A DNA stretch of 39,326 bases, from NCBI GenBank assembly GCA_905221605.1, contig CAJNDS010000584.1, positions 70,001 to 109,326 of the forward strand, written 5' to 3'. Each line of letters begins with the position of its first letter. Position 1 is the first letter of the stretch. Below the pieces are notes generated by a model. It saw nothing but the letters and a program-made list of their open reading frames with translations. It did not search any database and had not been told where the DNA came from. This DNA comes from Symbiodinium natans (Eukaryota; Sar; Dinophyceae; Suessiales; Symbiodiniaceae). Position numbers and translations under genes: made by a program. Below are positions 11,001-23,000 of the stretch, piece by piece.

Positions 11001-14000
11001 GCGAATCGCGGGCAAGTTTGCACAAAGACAACTCCAATTTGAAGGGTCGCTCAATTTCCTGAGGGGAACACAGTGATTGACGTTTGTGGCAACCTTGTTC
11101 CCGGAACTCTACACACCACTCGAGGCAAAGTCCTTCGTTTTGATCCAAAGAAACTAACCCCATGAAGGGCAGAGGTTCAGCATCATTGGGTTCACTATGA
11201 ATCACTTGGGAAAGTTGCGCGCAGATGAACATCAGATGATGGAAGACTTGGAGTTCCCACAACCGCGTATTCCAACACCCCAAGTAGAGCAGCCCCGTCA
11301 GGAGGAACCTGAGCGAGCGGACGACATGCACTCCTCAGACGACGAGGAAGTTGGAACGAGTTTCCTAGCCTCACTTTTGGACTACCGCAACAGCCCGGCC
11401 GAGGTGCAGTTGGGGTTGGACGAGGCCATGCTCGCAGAGTGGGCCAAGTATCAGGAATTTCACGCTGTGATACCTTGCTCAAAGAAGCAAGTGCAGGAGT
11501 TGCTTAGCCAAGGACACATCTGCGTGCCCACCAAGTGGGTGCTCACCGACAAACATGAACATTTGAAGGGCACCCCCGGCTATCGTCCCAAATACAAAGC
11601 TAGGCTAGTCGCATGCGGGAATTTCGAGCACATCTCCACAGGAGAGGACATTCGTGCAGATTCTCCGACAGCCGAGCCTGAAGCACTGGCTTTCATTTGT
11701 TCCTGGGCATCCTCACTCGGTTTGCGAATCAAGGCAGCCGACATCACGAACGCCTACTTTCAGGGTAAGCCGCTCGAGAGATTGCTGATCCTCAAGGCTC
11801 CTAGCAACCCCAAGGGCGTTCCGGACAAGGAGATCCAGGAATCCGGCTACATGATTGCCCGTGTCCCAGTGTATGGAACGACCGACGCCGGCCGAAACCT
11901 CTACCTTCGCATAGTCGAAGAGACAAAGTGCGTCGGACTGAAGTCATCCCAGATCATGTCCGCGCTGTACTACGCGCACGACACAAGCGGCCGGCTGTGC
12001 GCTATGCTGTGCACTCACGTGGACGACTTCTTCTGGGCAGCGTTCGGCGAGGGCGAGCTGAAGATCCAGCAGTTGCTGGACCACTTCAAAATCGGGAGGA
12101 TCGAAGAGGGTAGCTTCAGGTTCTGTGGCAGAGAATACGCTCAGCACCCCGATGGCACCATCGAGATCAACTCAAGGGACAACACGCGTGCCATCACTCC
12201 CCTCGAGATGCCCAAGGGTGCAAAGTTGACGACACCTGTCACACAAGGACAGAGGACGGCGCTTCGGTCCGTCATAGGTTCACTCGCGTGGGTGGCCCGG
12301 GCAACAAGGCCCGACCTCGCGTACCGCGTCAACGCGTTGCAGCAGCGAGTGACAATCGCGACCATCGACACGATGAGAGAGGCCAACCGTGTTGTCGCAC
12401 TCGCCTTGGGTGACGCAGAGCGCAGCATCGTGTATCGCGCCAAGATACTGCCGTGGAGCAGTGGCCCCCTCGCAGTAGTCACATTTTGTGACGCCTCGTT
12501 TGCTGCCGAGGCTGGGTACAAGTCCCAGAGAGGGAGGTTGCACTACCTCACTGACGCGGAAACAGCACGCGACGTGAACGCACCCAAGCACAAGCTTCAC
12601 CTGGTCGCATTCGGTAGCTCTACGATGAAGCGAGTCTGCCGCGCGACACTACAGTGTGAAGCGTACAGCCTGCAGCATGCCACCGAGCACGGAGACAGGA
12701 TCCGTGCGACACTTCTTGAGTTGCAAGGCAAACTGCCGTCACTGCATGACTGGAGCGAAGTAGCGCCGAGAAAGATGCTACACCTGCAGTACTCCGACTG
12801 CAGATCGCTCACAGATCATTTGCTGTCGTCGGTACCCAGACCAGTGGAAGACAAGCGTCTTGCTATCGAAATGACAGCATTACGCCAAGCACTGTGGGTA
12901 GACGAGACACCGACGAGCGAAGCCTTCGCACCATTCGGTGACATCCTGCGATGGATTCCAACCCACCTTCAGTTGGCTGATTGCTTGACCAAGAGCATGA
13001 AGCCCAAGCTTCTGAACGACGCCTTGGAGAGCAACGAGGTCGTTGTGAAAGAAGAAGCTCCAGCTGAGTGACAAGTTTCACTTCTCTTGAGGCGCACTCA
13101 TCCACTCGTTGATAAGACGGGTGTGAGATTTTCCTGTACACAAGCGCCGAGTTGGATTTCGTGTAGTGCAGAAGCTGTTAGACGAACACTTGTATAGGCA
13201 TGAGCAAGCATGCAAACGTCAAATAGCAGTCTTGAGACAAGTTCCTGCTTGACAGGCGCCTTGGGCTCAATCGGAAAAAGCAAGCTACGTAGTCTAGTCA
13301 CTGTGACTCCGGCCCCAGTACCCCGCTTCTGAAAACCCTAAACCCTAAACCCTAAACCCTAAACCCTAAACCCTAAACCCGAAGCCCCTCTCAACCTCAA
13401 CTTAGGTCTCAATATGCGGCGCCTTCGTCAAGAGATGGCCTGCAAGCTCTCTAACACTATATCCCCCAAATCCAAATCCTAATCCCTAAGCCCTAAAGCC
13501 TTGTGAACCCTAAGTCTGCTAGAGCGTCAATCCTTAACCTGGAAGCTTTAGGCGTAGGCCTGGTTAGGGTTTGTGGTGCCGGTTTGCGGGGGGGTGGAGT
13601 GCACTCCTTCAAGAGCTGGCCGCATCACAATACCTCCTGTTTCACAAGGGGGTCCTAGTCGGTGTACAAGGCACCCGCGGTGATTTAGAACAACCCCCAG
13701 ATTCTAAACCCGATGGGAACTCATACCACATGCTACCCTTACAACCCTCAATTCTAAACAGCACAAATCCTAAACTACTATTTGCTTAAGAACGAAAAAC
13801 AGTAAAAGAACAGAGTCCCTATATTACCCTTATAAGCAAGAATATTATATTTTGTTCTTTGGCAAATAGCAGTCAATGCTGTGAAGTTCTTGTAGCCCCC
13901 TCCCCCCCCTCGCACACACCTAGACTTAAAGACTTCCCATCCCTCCCCTCTGCCACCAGGTTGCGGCATTGGCGGGTCGTCCAGGAGCCAAGAGAATGAC

Positions 14001-17000
14001 GCAACGGGCTTCAGGTGTAGGGTTTAGGGTTCGAGGCGTCCAGTACATGGACTTCATGGATAATTACATGCCCAAAACCTAAAACCCTGCCTAAACCCTA
14101 CATGGAGCTTTAGTGTAGGTTACCTTACCTTACATCTCAGGGATCAGAGCACCCAGGGATGAACGTTAAAACCCCAAACCCCAAGCCCCAAACCCCAAAA
14201 CCCAAACCCCAAACCCCAAACCCCAGACCCCAGACCCCAGACCCCAAACCCCAAACCCCAAACCCCAAACCCCAACCCCAAACCCTAACCCCTAAACCCT
14301 AAACCCCAAACCCCGAAACCCTAAGTCCTGAACCTAAACCCTGAACCCCAACCTTCGGCGAGGATCTTAGCCAAGCGCTTCCCAGATGCCGAGGTGGGGT
14401 TGATCAGCTGCGCGGGGGGCATTTTGGGGGTTTAGGGTTTAGGGTTTAGGTTTTTGGCCTTAGGGTTAAGGGTTAAGGGTTAAGGTTTGGGGTTTGGGGT
14501 CTGGGGCTTGGGGTTTAGGATTTGCTTAAGGTCGTGTCCCAGAAGCCCTCTGGGCCCAAAACCCCTCCCGCCCAAAGCCCCTAAAGCCCAAGAGCCCTGA
14601 GCATTTTGAAACAAACTTTAACGACCCTTAAACAACAAAGGCGTCCTGGAAAACCCGAAGCCCCAATGGCCTGACCCCCTGAAACCCCAAACCTAAAACG
14701 CCTTAAGCCCCCCAACGCCCCTGAAAGCCTGAACCCTGAACCCTAAACCCTAACCCCCAAACCCCTAACCCTAAACCCTAACCCCAAACCCTAAACCCTA
14801 AACCCTAAACCCCAAACCCTAAACCCCAAACCCCCAAACCCTAAACCCTCAGAACCCTGCGGGCCAGGCTTCGGAGTGAGGATGTAGAACTTGAGTTTAG
14901 GGTTTAGGGTTTAGGGTTTAGGGTTAAGGGTTAAGGGTTTAGGGTTTAGGGTTTAGGGTTTAGGGCGTAGGGTTTAGGGTTGTAGGGTGTAGGGTTCAGA
15001 GTTCAGGGTTCTAGGGTTCTAGGGTTTTAGGGTTTTAGGGGTATCGGGTTCTAGGGTTTAGGGTTTAGTTTTAGGGTTTAGGGTTGAGGGTTAGGGTTAG
15101 CTTTCAGGGCCTTCTGCAGCAGGCTCCCGAACAGCCAGAGTGCCATATCTCGCCCTGAACCGAAAGTCTCAGAATTCACTTTTGGCCCGGAAAACCTAAA
15201 CCCTAAACCCTAGACCCTCAACCCTAGACCCTAGACCCTAAACCCTAAACCCTAGAGTTTCTAAACCTCCTTGAGCTTCTTAAACGCTTCTTGAGGAGGA
15301 TCTGAGAGGAGTTAGGTAATGTTTTACAGTAGCACTAGGTGTAATCGAGCCTGAAGTCCCTGCTCTTGAGAGTCTGCTGATTCTGCATATATATATATAT
15401 ATATGAAGGAGTTGAAAGGGTTCAAGACCTCCCTGAGAGAGTGCAGAATTTCCTTCATTTTCTTTTTATATGAAGGGGGTTGAGAAAATTCAAAATTTTC
15501 CTCAACTTCTGGAAAGCTTCTTGAGGAGGATTTTTTCTGCCGATAAGTCCCTTGCAAGAGCTGCGTGGAATATCAAGATGCATCCGCTTTGGTATATAGA
15601 GCTTTCGGCTTCCAGTCCTTCTGCTTAGCTAGCTCATTACCTTTGGAGCTGAAAGCCCACCACATGCCAAGGCTTGAATAGATGGGCGTGATCAATATGC
15701 AAAACAATTAAATTGGTTTCCTGCAGCAGGCAAGTCATCCTCAAAGACCAGCCGATCAAGGCGAAGGCAAATTGAAGCACCCAAGCATGTCAGTCAAGAT
15801 GCATCATCATGAGAGCTCCTGTGCCAGGTCAAAAATGACATCCACCTACTTCACGTGGAGTTGTATGCATCAACCGTCAAGCCGTGGCACCATCTCAAGA
15901 GCGCCAGACCCTCAGAAAAATACATGAATACATTCTGACAGCTGCGCACAACAGCCCTTACGACCAGGTTTACAATCGAACGCCAATCCATGAAGCATGC
16001 CATAGAGATCACCTTCGTCAATGTTTGGTTTCCAGCGCCAAGACAAACATCATCACCATTCTTTTATCAAGTGGGTCTGTTTCGGAAACCTGAGGGAGAT
16101 ACGGCGTGCAGCCAAAATTATGAACAAGATTCCGTGCACCACTCAGCGAGATTCAGAACAGCTTCCGCAAACGTTGCCCCCCCCCCCCGTCTCAATTCTC
16201 TCAAATCTCTCAGGTCGTCCAGAACCTGGGACGACTTGGCCACGTGCAGCTAGCCATCCAAACACCGCAGCAGTGTATGCGTGAAAAGAAAGGAGATTCA
16301 GCTGCCCACATGCACTCTACTTTAACAACTAATCCCATAATCGGTCGAAGGCCCTCTTGAAAGCCTCTGGAGGACGTATTCAAAAAGCTCGTTTTCTTGC
16401 GACCTATAGGAAGGTGATTGAAGGGTTTCTAAACCTCCTTGAGCTTCTTAAACGCTTCTTGAGGAGGATCTGAGAGGAGTTAGGTAATGTTTTACAGTAG
16501 CACTAGGTGTAATCGAGCCTGAAGTCCCTGCTCTTGAGAGTCTGCTGATTCTGCATATATATATATATATATGAAGGAGTTGAAAGGGTTCAAGACCTCC
16601 CTGAGAGAGTGCAGAATTTCCTTCATTTTCTTTTTATATGAAGGGGGTTGAGAAAATTCAAAATTTCCTCAACTTCTGGAAAGCTTCTTGAGGAGGATTT
16701 TTTCTGCCGATAAGTCCCTTGCAAGAGCTGCGTGGAATATCAAGATGCATCCGCTTTGGTATATAGAGCTTTCGGCTTCCAGTCCTTCTGCTTAGCTAGC
16801 TCATTACCTTTGGAGCTGAAAGCCCACCACATGCCAAGGCTTGAATAGATGGGCGTGATCAATATGCAAAACAACTAAATTTACCTTGTTTCCTGCAGCA
16901 TGCAAGTCATCCTCAAAGATCAGCCGATCAAGGCGAAGGCAAATTGAAGCACCCAAGTATGTCAGTCAAGATGCATCATCATGAGAGCTAACTCCTGTGC

Positions 17001-20000
17001 CAGGTCAAAAATGACATCCACCTACTTCACGTGGAGTTGTTTGCATCAACCGTCAAGCCGTGGCACCATCTCAAGAGCGCCAGACCCTCAGAAAAATACA
17101 TGAATACATCCTGACAGCTGCGCACAACAGCCCTTACGACCAGATTTACAATCGAACGCCAATCCATGAAGCATGCCATAGAGGTCACCTTCGTCAATGT
17201 TTGGAGTCTAGCGCCAAGACAAACATCATCACCATTCTTTTATCAAGTGATCTGTTTCGGAAACCTGAGAGAGATACGGCGTGCAGCCAAAATTATGAAC
17301 AAGATTCCGTGCACCACTCAGCGAGATTCGGAACAGCTTCCGCAAACGTTCCGCCCCCCTCTCAATTCTTTCAAATCTCTCAGGTCGTCCATAACCTGGG
17401 ACGACTTGGCCACGTGCAGCTAGCCATCCAAACACCGCAGCAATGTGTACGCGAAAAGAAAGGAGATTCAGCTGCCCACATGCACTCTACTTTAACAACT
17501 AATCCCTTAATCGGTCGGAGGCCCTCTTGAAAGCCTCTGGAGGACCTATTCAAAAAGCTCGTTTTCTTGCGACCTATAGGAAGGTGATTGAAGGGTTTCT
17601 AAACCTCCTTGAGCTTCTTAAACGCTTCTTGAGGAGGATCTGAGAGGAGTTAGGTAGGAATGAAGAAGGATTGAAATCAGAGAATTTGTATATATGGGCA
17701 TATTCATCGTGTTTCAGCCAGGAATATCTGATGTCAATATACTTATTTGTGATATTTGTGATTTTTCGGAACATCTAATAAAAAAGTCTGCGCCCCCAGT
17801 ATATTACAGAATTGATGTCTATTCATATGAACCTCAAATTTCTATGAAATACAAGTGAAGAACGAGCCATGAAATCGAAGAATCTAAATCTGCAAATAAA
17901 ATACTTCAATCTCAGAATTTCTCCATCCAAGCAGGACAAACGAATAGAATATGCACCCCCACCCGCCCACCCCCACTCCGTCCCCCACCCGACCCCACCA
18001 GCCCCCCACCCCCGACCCCCCCCCCACCCCCCACCCCCCTCCCCTCCCCCACCCAACCCGTTCCAGGAAGGGTTGCCAAAATAGGGGGGCGCAGAGAAGG
18101 ATGCCTTCCCAACCACCAACACCAGCGCACACCCCCCCCGCAACCTCCTTTAGGCACCCCGAGAGCTCCAGGCTTCACCTGCTCCCGTCGTGGCCCCTGA
18201 AGGCCAGCAAGGAACCAGCTGATGCCAATGATGCTCCCGTGGTGGCGCCTTGCAGGCCAGCAAGGAACCAGCTGATGCCGATGATGCTCCTGTCATGGCC
18301 CCCTGAAGGCTAAACCCTAGACTCTAAAGCCTAAACCCTAAACCCTAAAGAAAGTTAAACCCCACAAGCACCTAGATTCGATGCTAAGTTTTCTGCGACA
18401 CATTCTGCGCTGAAGTAGTAGCGGTTGTAGCATCGAGGTCCTTGGCATCACGCTGTCCCCGCAGCAGGCGTGGGCGTGGCTAGGGCTTAGACCCCAAACC
18501 CGAATCGCAGCCCCTGAAGCCGCTGGGCCTTGAAAGAAAGGTTTCACAAGTCAAACCAAAACCTCAAAAAAACCCAAAACCTCAACAAAGCCCTACAGGG
18601 CCTCCGAATCATTCTGACTGAACCACTAGGTCGCTAGAGCAAGGCCCCGCAGCCTTGAAGGTCTCTAAAATTCAACCCTAAACCCGAACCCCGGTTTGGC
18701 CCTCCAGACTTTTGGTTTGGTTGTGGAGTTCCGAATCTAGGGCTCAAGAGCACCACGGGAGAGGGTTTCCAGGTGGATGATCGTGTAGTTTAGGGTTTGG
18801 GGTTTAGGGTTTAGGGTTTAGGGTTTAGGGTAGGTTTCCTTACAGGAGTTCTGGTGGGTGGCAACGTGCCCCAGCTCCTGTCTGTTCTCCCACTTAGAGT
18901 TTAGAGGTTAGGGCCGCCTGAACCCTAAACCCTAAACCCAAAACCCTAAACCCTAAACCCTAAACCCTAAACTTGAGACTCGACGTAGATGATCTTTTTC
19001 AACCCACGACGCCCCTCAAGCACGAGACATTCGAAGCCCGAAGCCTGAAGCCTGGAGCTTGCAGCTCTAAAGCCTTTTAGGGTTTAGGGTTTAGGGTTTA
19101 GGGTTTAGGGTTTAGGGTTCTAGACTCCGAAATCCCAACCCAGAGCCTGGCATACCAAAGGCGGAGCGCGCGGGCAAGCTCGCCAAGGAGCAGGGCCTCA
19201 CCAACGTCCGATTCCAGGCAGCTGTCAGGGTCTATGGATAGGGCATCTGTTCGGAGGTGGCTCTTGTCAGCAGTTCCTGTGGGGAACCATCTCGAGGCGA
19301 GGGATGTCGAGTCGGGGTGTGGTGTTTGGGATTCAGGGTTCAACGTTTGGGGCGCCTCAGGGTATAGAAGCCCCAAAGGGCCATGCAGCACAGGTCATGG
19401 ACGCGCTGAACATGGAGCGAAGCACTCAGAACCTGGATCAAGCCCTAAGCCCTCAACCCTAAGCCCTAAGCCCCAAGCCCTAAGCCGTAACCCTAGACCC
19501 TAACCCTAAACCCTAAACCCTAAACCCTAAACCCTAAACCCTAAACCCTAAACCCTAAACCCTAAACCCTAAACCCTAAACCCTAAACCCTAAACCCTAA
19601 ACCCTAAACCCTAAGCCCGAAACCCTGAACCCGAAGCGGAGGTTTTAACAAGGGCTGTGGAGGAGCCGATGACCCCGACACATCCTCAACCCGAGTTTTG
19701 CCTAGCCCTCTACCTGCTGAGATGGCCAGAATACATACCTAGGACCCGGAGTAGGCCCTTAGTTCCTTTTTAGGGTTTAGGGTTTAGGGTTTAGGGTTTA
19801 GGGTTTAGGGCTTAGGGTTTAGGGTTTAGGGTTTAGGGTTTAGGGATACAGGCGACCAAAGAAGCGACGAAGCCAGCAGGTGGTCTCTGCTACCTCTTTG
19901 AATTCGCGGACCCTGACCCCTAAACCCTAAAACCCTAAAACCCTAAAACCCTAAAACCCTAAAACCCTAAAACCCTAAAACCCTAAAACCCTAAAACCCT

Positions 20001-23000
20001 AAAACCCTAAAACCCTAAAACCCTAAAAAAACCCTAAAACCCTAAAAACCCAAAACCCTAAAAACCCTAAAAAAACCCTAAAAAACCCTAAAAAACCCTA
20101 AAACCCTAAAACCCTAAACCCTAAAACCCTAAACCCTAAAACCCTTAAACCCTTAAACCCTTAAACCCTTAAACCCTTAAACCCTTAAACCCTTAAACCC
20201 TTAAACCCTTAAACCCTTAAACCCTTAAACCCTTAAACCCTTAAACCCTTAAACCCTAAAACCCTTAAACCCTAACGCCCTAAAACCCTAAAGCCCCTAA
20301 AACTCCCTAAACCCGTGCATTCGAGTTGAACGTCGGGATTTCTGCGGCAGAGCGAGCGGCATCTCATGCGGAGGGACTTCGGCTTAGCAAATGGTTGCAC
20401 ACCAGGCTTCGGGACAGCTGGTCCGGCGGACCTAAATTTAAAAACCCTAAACCCCTAAACCCCTAAACCCCTAAACTCCAGACCCTAGACCCCTAGACCC
20501 CTAGACCCTAGACCCTAAACCCTGAACCCTGAACCCTGAACCATGAACCCTGAACCCTTAGCAAGGGTGCAGGGTTCGGGGTTTTCCCGTGAACCTCCCT
20601 GAGGTTCGAAGATAACACCTTCGACATGGTCTGGGCGTGTGAGTCGGGCGAGCACATGCCAGACAAGAAGAGGCGCGACCTTGTGGAGTTTTGGGGTTTA
20701 GGGTTTGGGGTTTAGGGTTTGGGGTTTAGGGTTTCGGGGTTAGGGTGTGGGTTAAGGCTGATTTCACGCTTCAAAAGGCTTTTGGGGTTGGGGGTTTAGC
20801 AAAGGCAACGGGCGCGGCTCCCTCTGCATCCCAAGAGGCTCTCGAAGCAACCCCGACGATTGCCGGGGTGCAGGAGGAGGTCTGGGTGCTGCTTTCCATC
20901 AACGGGTGCATCCACCAAGGGCTCGGATGCAACGCGTTGGTAGGATTGCTTCTACAGGAAGCACCGTGCCACGTACGGGTCTCCGATGCTAGAGAGATGG
21001 CGACCTAGCAGCGCAGTTAGTGGAGACCGCTGCAGCAGAAGTGCCGACCACGCGCCGGGTCCCTGTCTGACCTTATCGTCGAGGACCTGACGTGGAACCA
21101 CCCAGCAGCGTCACGCCACCTTGGCCAACCCTTCCAGCACCACCGAGCTGTTGCTTACCCTAAACCCGAAACTCCCTAAACCGAAGAATGAAAGGGTCGA
21201 AACAATCAGCGATCTTAGGGCCTCACAACCCTCCAAACCCTATGGCCTACGGTGCTAAACCTTTAGGGTTTAGGGTTCAGGGTTAGGGAGCGAAGTGTGC
21301 TTGTGTGGCGGTCTAGAACTATCTGGGACTAACCTCGTGGCTCTGAACCCCGAGCCCCAATTCCTAAACCGATCCGAAACACGAAGCCCTAACCCCCTCT
21401 AGCCGCAATGCAAAAGTTCTAGAGCCCATAAGCTGAGCGAGACCGAAAAGACATGCTCACTAAACCCTAAACCTTAAACCTTAAACCCTAAACCCTAAAC
21501 CCTAAACCTTAAACCTTAAACCTTAAACCTTAAGCCTTAAACCTTAACCCTTCAACCTTAAACCCTAAACCTTAAACCTTAAACCCTAAACCCAAACCCA
21601 AACCCTGAACCCCGATGGCAGGTACGTCGAGGAGATGTCCCGAGTCCTCGCGCCCAAGGGTGCCTCCATTCGCGATTTTGGGCTTCCGGTTTTTCAGGTT
21701 TCGGGTTTTGGGGTTTGGGGGGTTTAGGGTTTTAGGGTTTTAGGGTTTTAGGGTTTTAGGGTTTTAGGGTTTTAGGGTTTTAGGGTTTTAGGGTTTTAGG
21801 GTTTAGGGTTTAGGGGGGTCCCTTGGGGTTTTGGGGGGGTTCGGGTTTGGGGTTTCAGGGTTTTGGGGTTCTAGGGTTTTAGGAATTTCAGGTTTCGAGT
21901 TCGGGGTTTGTTTTCTCAGGTTTCGGGTTCAGGGTTTGGGGAGTTTAGGGTTTGGGGGTTTTAGGGTTTTAGGGTTTAGGGGGTAGCTTGAGTTGTGAGG
22001 TTGGGGCTCCGTCTTGATGGTTGGCAGTTGCGACTGGGGTTCAGGGTTTAGAGTTTAGGGTTCAAGGTTACATGCTGACTGGCTTCGGCACCCGGCAAGC
22101 ACATCAGACCCTAAACCCTAAACCCTAACCCTAAACCCTAAACCCTAAACCCTAAACCCTAAACCCTAAACCCTAAACCCTAAACCCTAAACCCTAAACC
22201 CTAAACCCTAAACCCTAAACCCTATGCGGAGCTGCAGCTGGTATTGTAGAAAAGGTTAGTGTTGGGAGTTGGAAGGGTTAACAAACCCGGAAATCTTGTT
22301 TGGCTCAAGGATGGCCAGAAGTACTAAGGCCACAAGCTCAAAAAAGGTAGAGCCCGCGTGGTGGGTTGGGGTTGGTTCCTAGGTGCTTAGGCATAGGCCC
22401 CCTTTACTCCCTTCCCTGGTTCTCCTGGTCCGTGTTCTGTGTTTGTTGTGCTGGTCGATCTGGGGAATATAAGTTCAGGGCGGTCTTTGGGGTTGATCCC
22501 TCTCCCCCTTTGGTTGCCCCCCGTAGGTTATGAGCCCAAATTAGGTTCCCTGCGGTTAAGTGTTCTTTCAAGGTTTTTGGGATCAAGAAGCAATGCCTTC
22601 TCCCAAACGATGGCTCCAGCCTTCCTCGGATGGTGGACAGAATGGTGGAGCTGGAAATGGTGCAGCTGAGTCTCTGGGTGAAAGGACGGTGCTGGAAGAG
22701 GTGATGCCTGGCGCTGAAGAACATCTGGAAGAAGCCTTGGTTGCAGAAGACTCCAATGTGGGTATGAATCCCAATGTGGATATGGTTAGCAATGCTGAAG
22801 CTGAAGGACGTGCTGTTTCTGTATCGCCAAAGCCTGGTGAAAAAAGGAGCTGGGACGCGACTGGTGGTATAGACCGTGAAATGGAGGTGACTGTTTTACG
22901 CGTGTTGCACAAACATGGGTATCAGCCGTCTACTTCGACTTCGGGCCGAATGGTAGACCAAGGGTCTCAGACCAATCTGAGTGGAGAAGTGCTGCAAGCT

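Larger units (their letters stand above)
2596..13334 (+). mobile_element. LTR element 1: Copia-type retrotransposon
   Basis: A 10.7-kb element with identical 213-bp LTRs, a tRNA-iMet-type primer site, three consecutive ORFs in the order Gag-protease, integrase, reverse transcriptase-RNase H (the Copia order), and an ACCCT duplication. It lies in intron 2 of the methyltransferase gene in the same sense. The identical LTRs imply recent insertion. Yet the ORFs are in different frames, and a RapZ-like and an HxD-type segment span the frame breaks. The three proteins may therefore come from one interrupted polyprotein, from frameshifting, or from a sequence with uncorrected indels. Confidence 0.92.
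2357..13959 (+). other. Intron 2 (11.6 kb, GC-AG), host of LTR element 1
   Basis: Starts GCGCGG and runs directly into about twelve TTTAGGG units (2366-2453). Element 1 occupies 2596-13334; without it the intron would be about 860 bp. Right of the element lie CCCTAAA units (13335-13379), then about 580 bp of mixed unique sequence with scattered CCTAAA words and a pyrimidine-rich run before the acceptor CCACCAG. No gene is recognised in 13380-13959. Confidence 0.8.
14394..18437 (+). other. Intron 4 (4.0 kb, GT-AG)
   Basis: TTTAGGG and TTAAGGG words follow the donor (14428-14520). Then come CCCTAAA arrays (14728-14850), TTTAGGG arrays (14893-15090), CCCTAGA/CCCTAAA units (15194-15256), the 1.17-kb tandem duplication (15257-17656), an AT-rich unique stretch (17657-17950), a C-rich stretch (17953-18060), a 50-bp imperfect direct repeat around GCCAGCAAGGAACCAGCTGA (18200-18300), and CCCTAAA words near the acceptor (18309-18350). 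No gene is recognised. Confidence 0.75.
19417..20603 (+). other. Intron 7 (1.19 kb, GC-AG)
   Basis: Begins with CCCTAAG/CCCTAAA units (19441-19635), then a unique island, TTTAGGG units (19770-19845), an open island (19853-19912) that is not needed in the spliced product, a long CCCTAAAA/CCCTTAAA array (19917-20310), and CCCTAAA/CCCTGAA units (20443-20560) before the acceptor. Confidence 0.75.

Noticed and set aside
14363-14420. A longer exon 4 ending at a GCGCGG donor (14410)
   Set aside because: It would leave phase 1 and add residues absent from the family; the GT donor at 14394 joins exon 5 in frame.
15839-17530. Ankyrin-like genes in the two tandem units (TPIHEACHRGHL)
   Set aside because: One short motif only, a non-ATG start, and the frame is disrupted in unit 1; kept as a note within the repeat.
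18838-18895. Extra exon in intron 5 (TTACAG followed by EFWWVATCPSS)
   Set aside because: The acceptor looks good, but exons 5 and 6 join in phase 0 to give SPQQAERA, the expected family sequence.
19853-19912. Extra exon in intron 7 (open frame after ACAG, reading ATKEATKPAGG)
   Set aside because: Exons 7 and 8 join perfectly through a split Glu codon to give the conserved spacing; including this island would break it.
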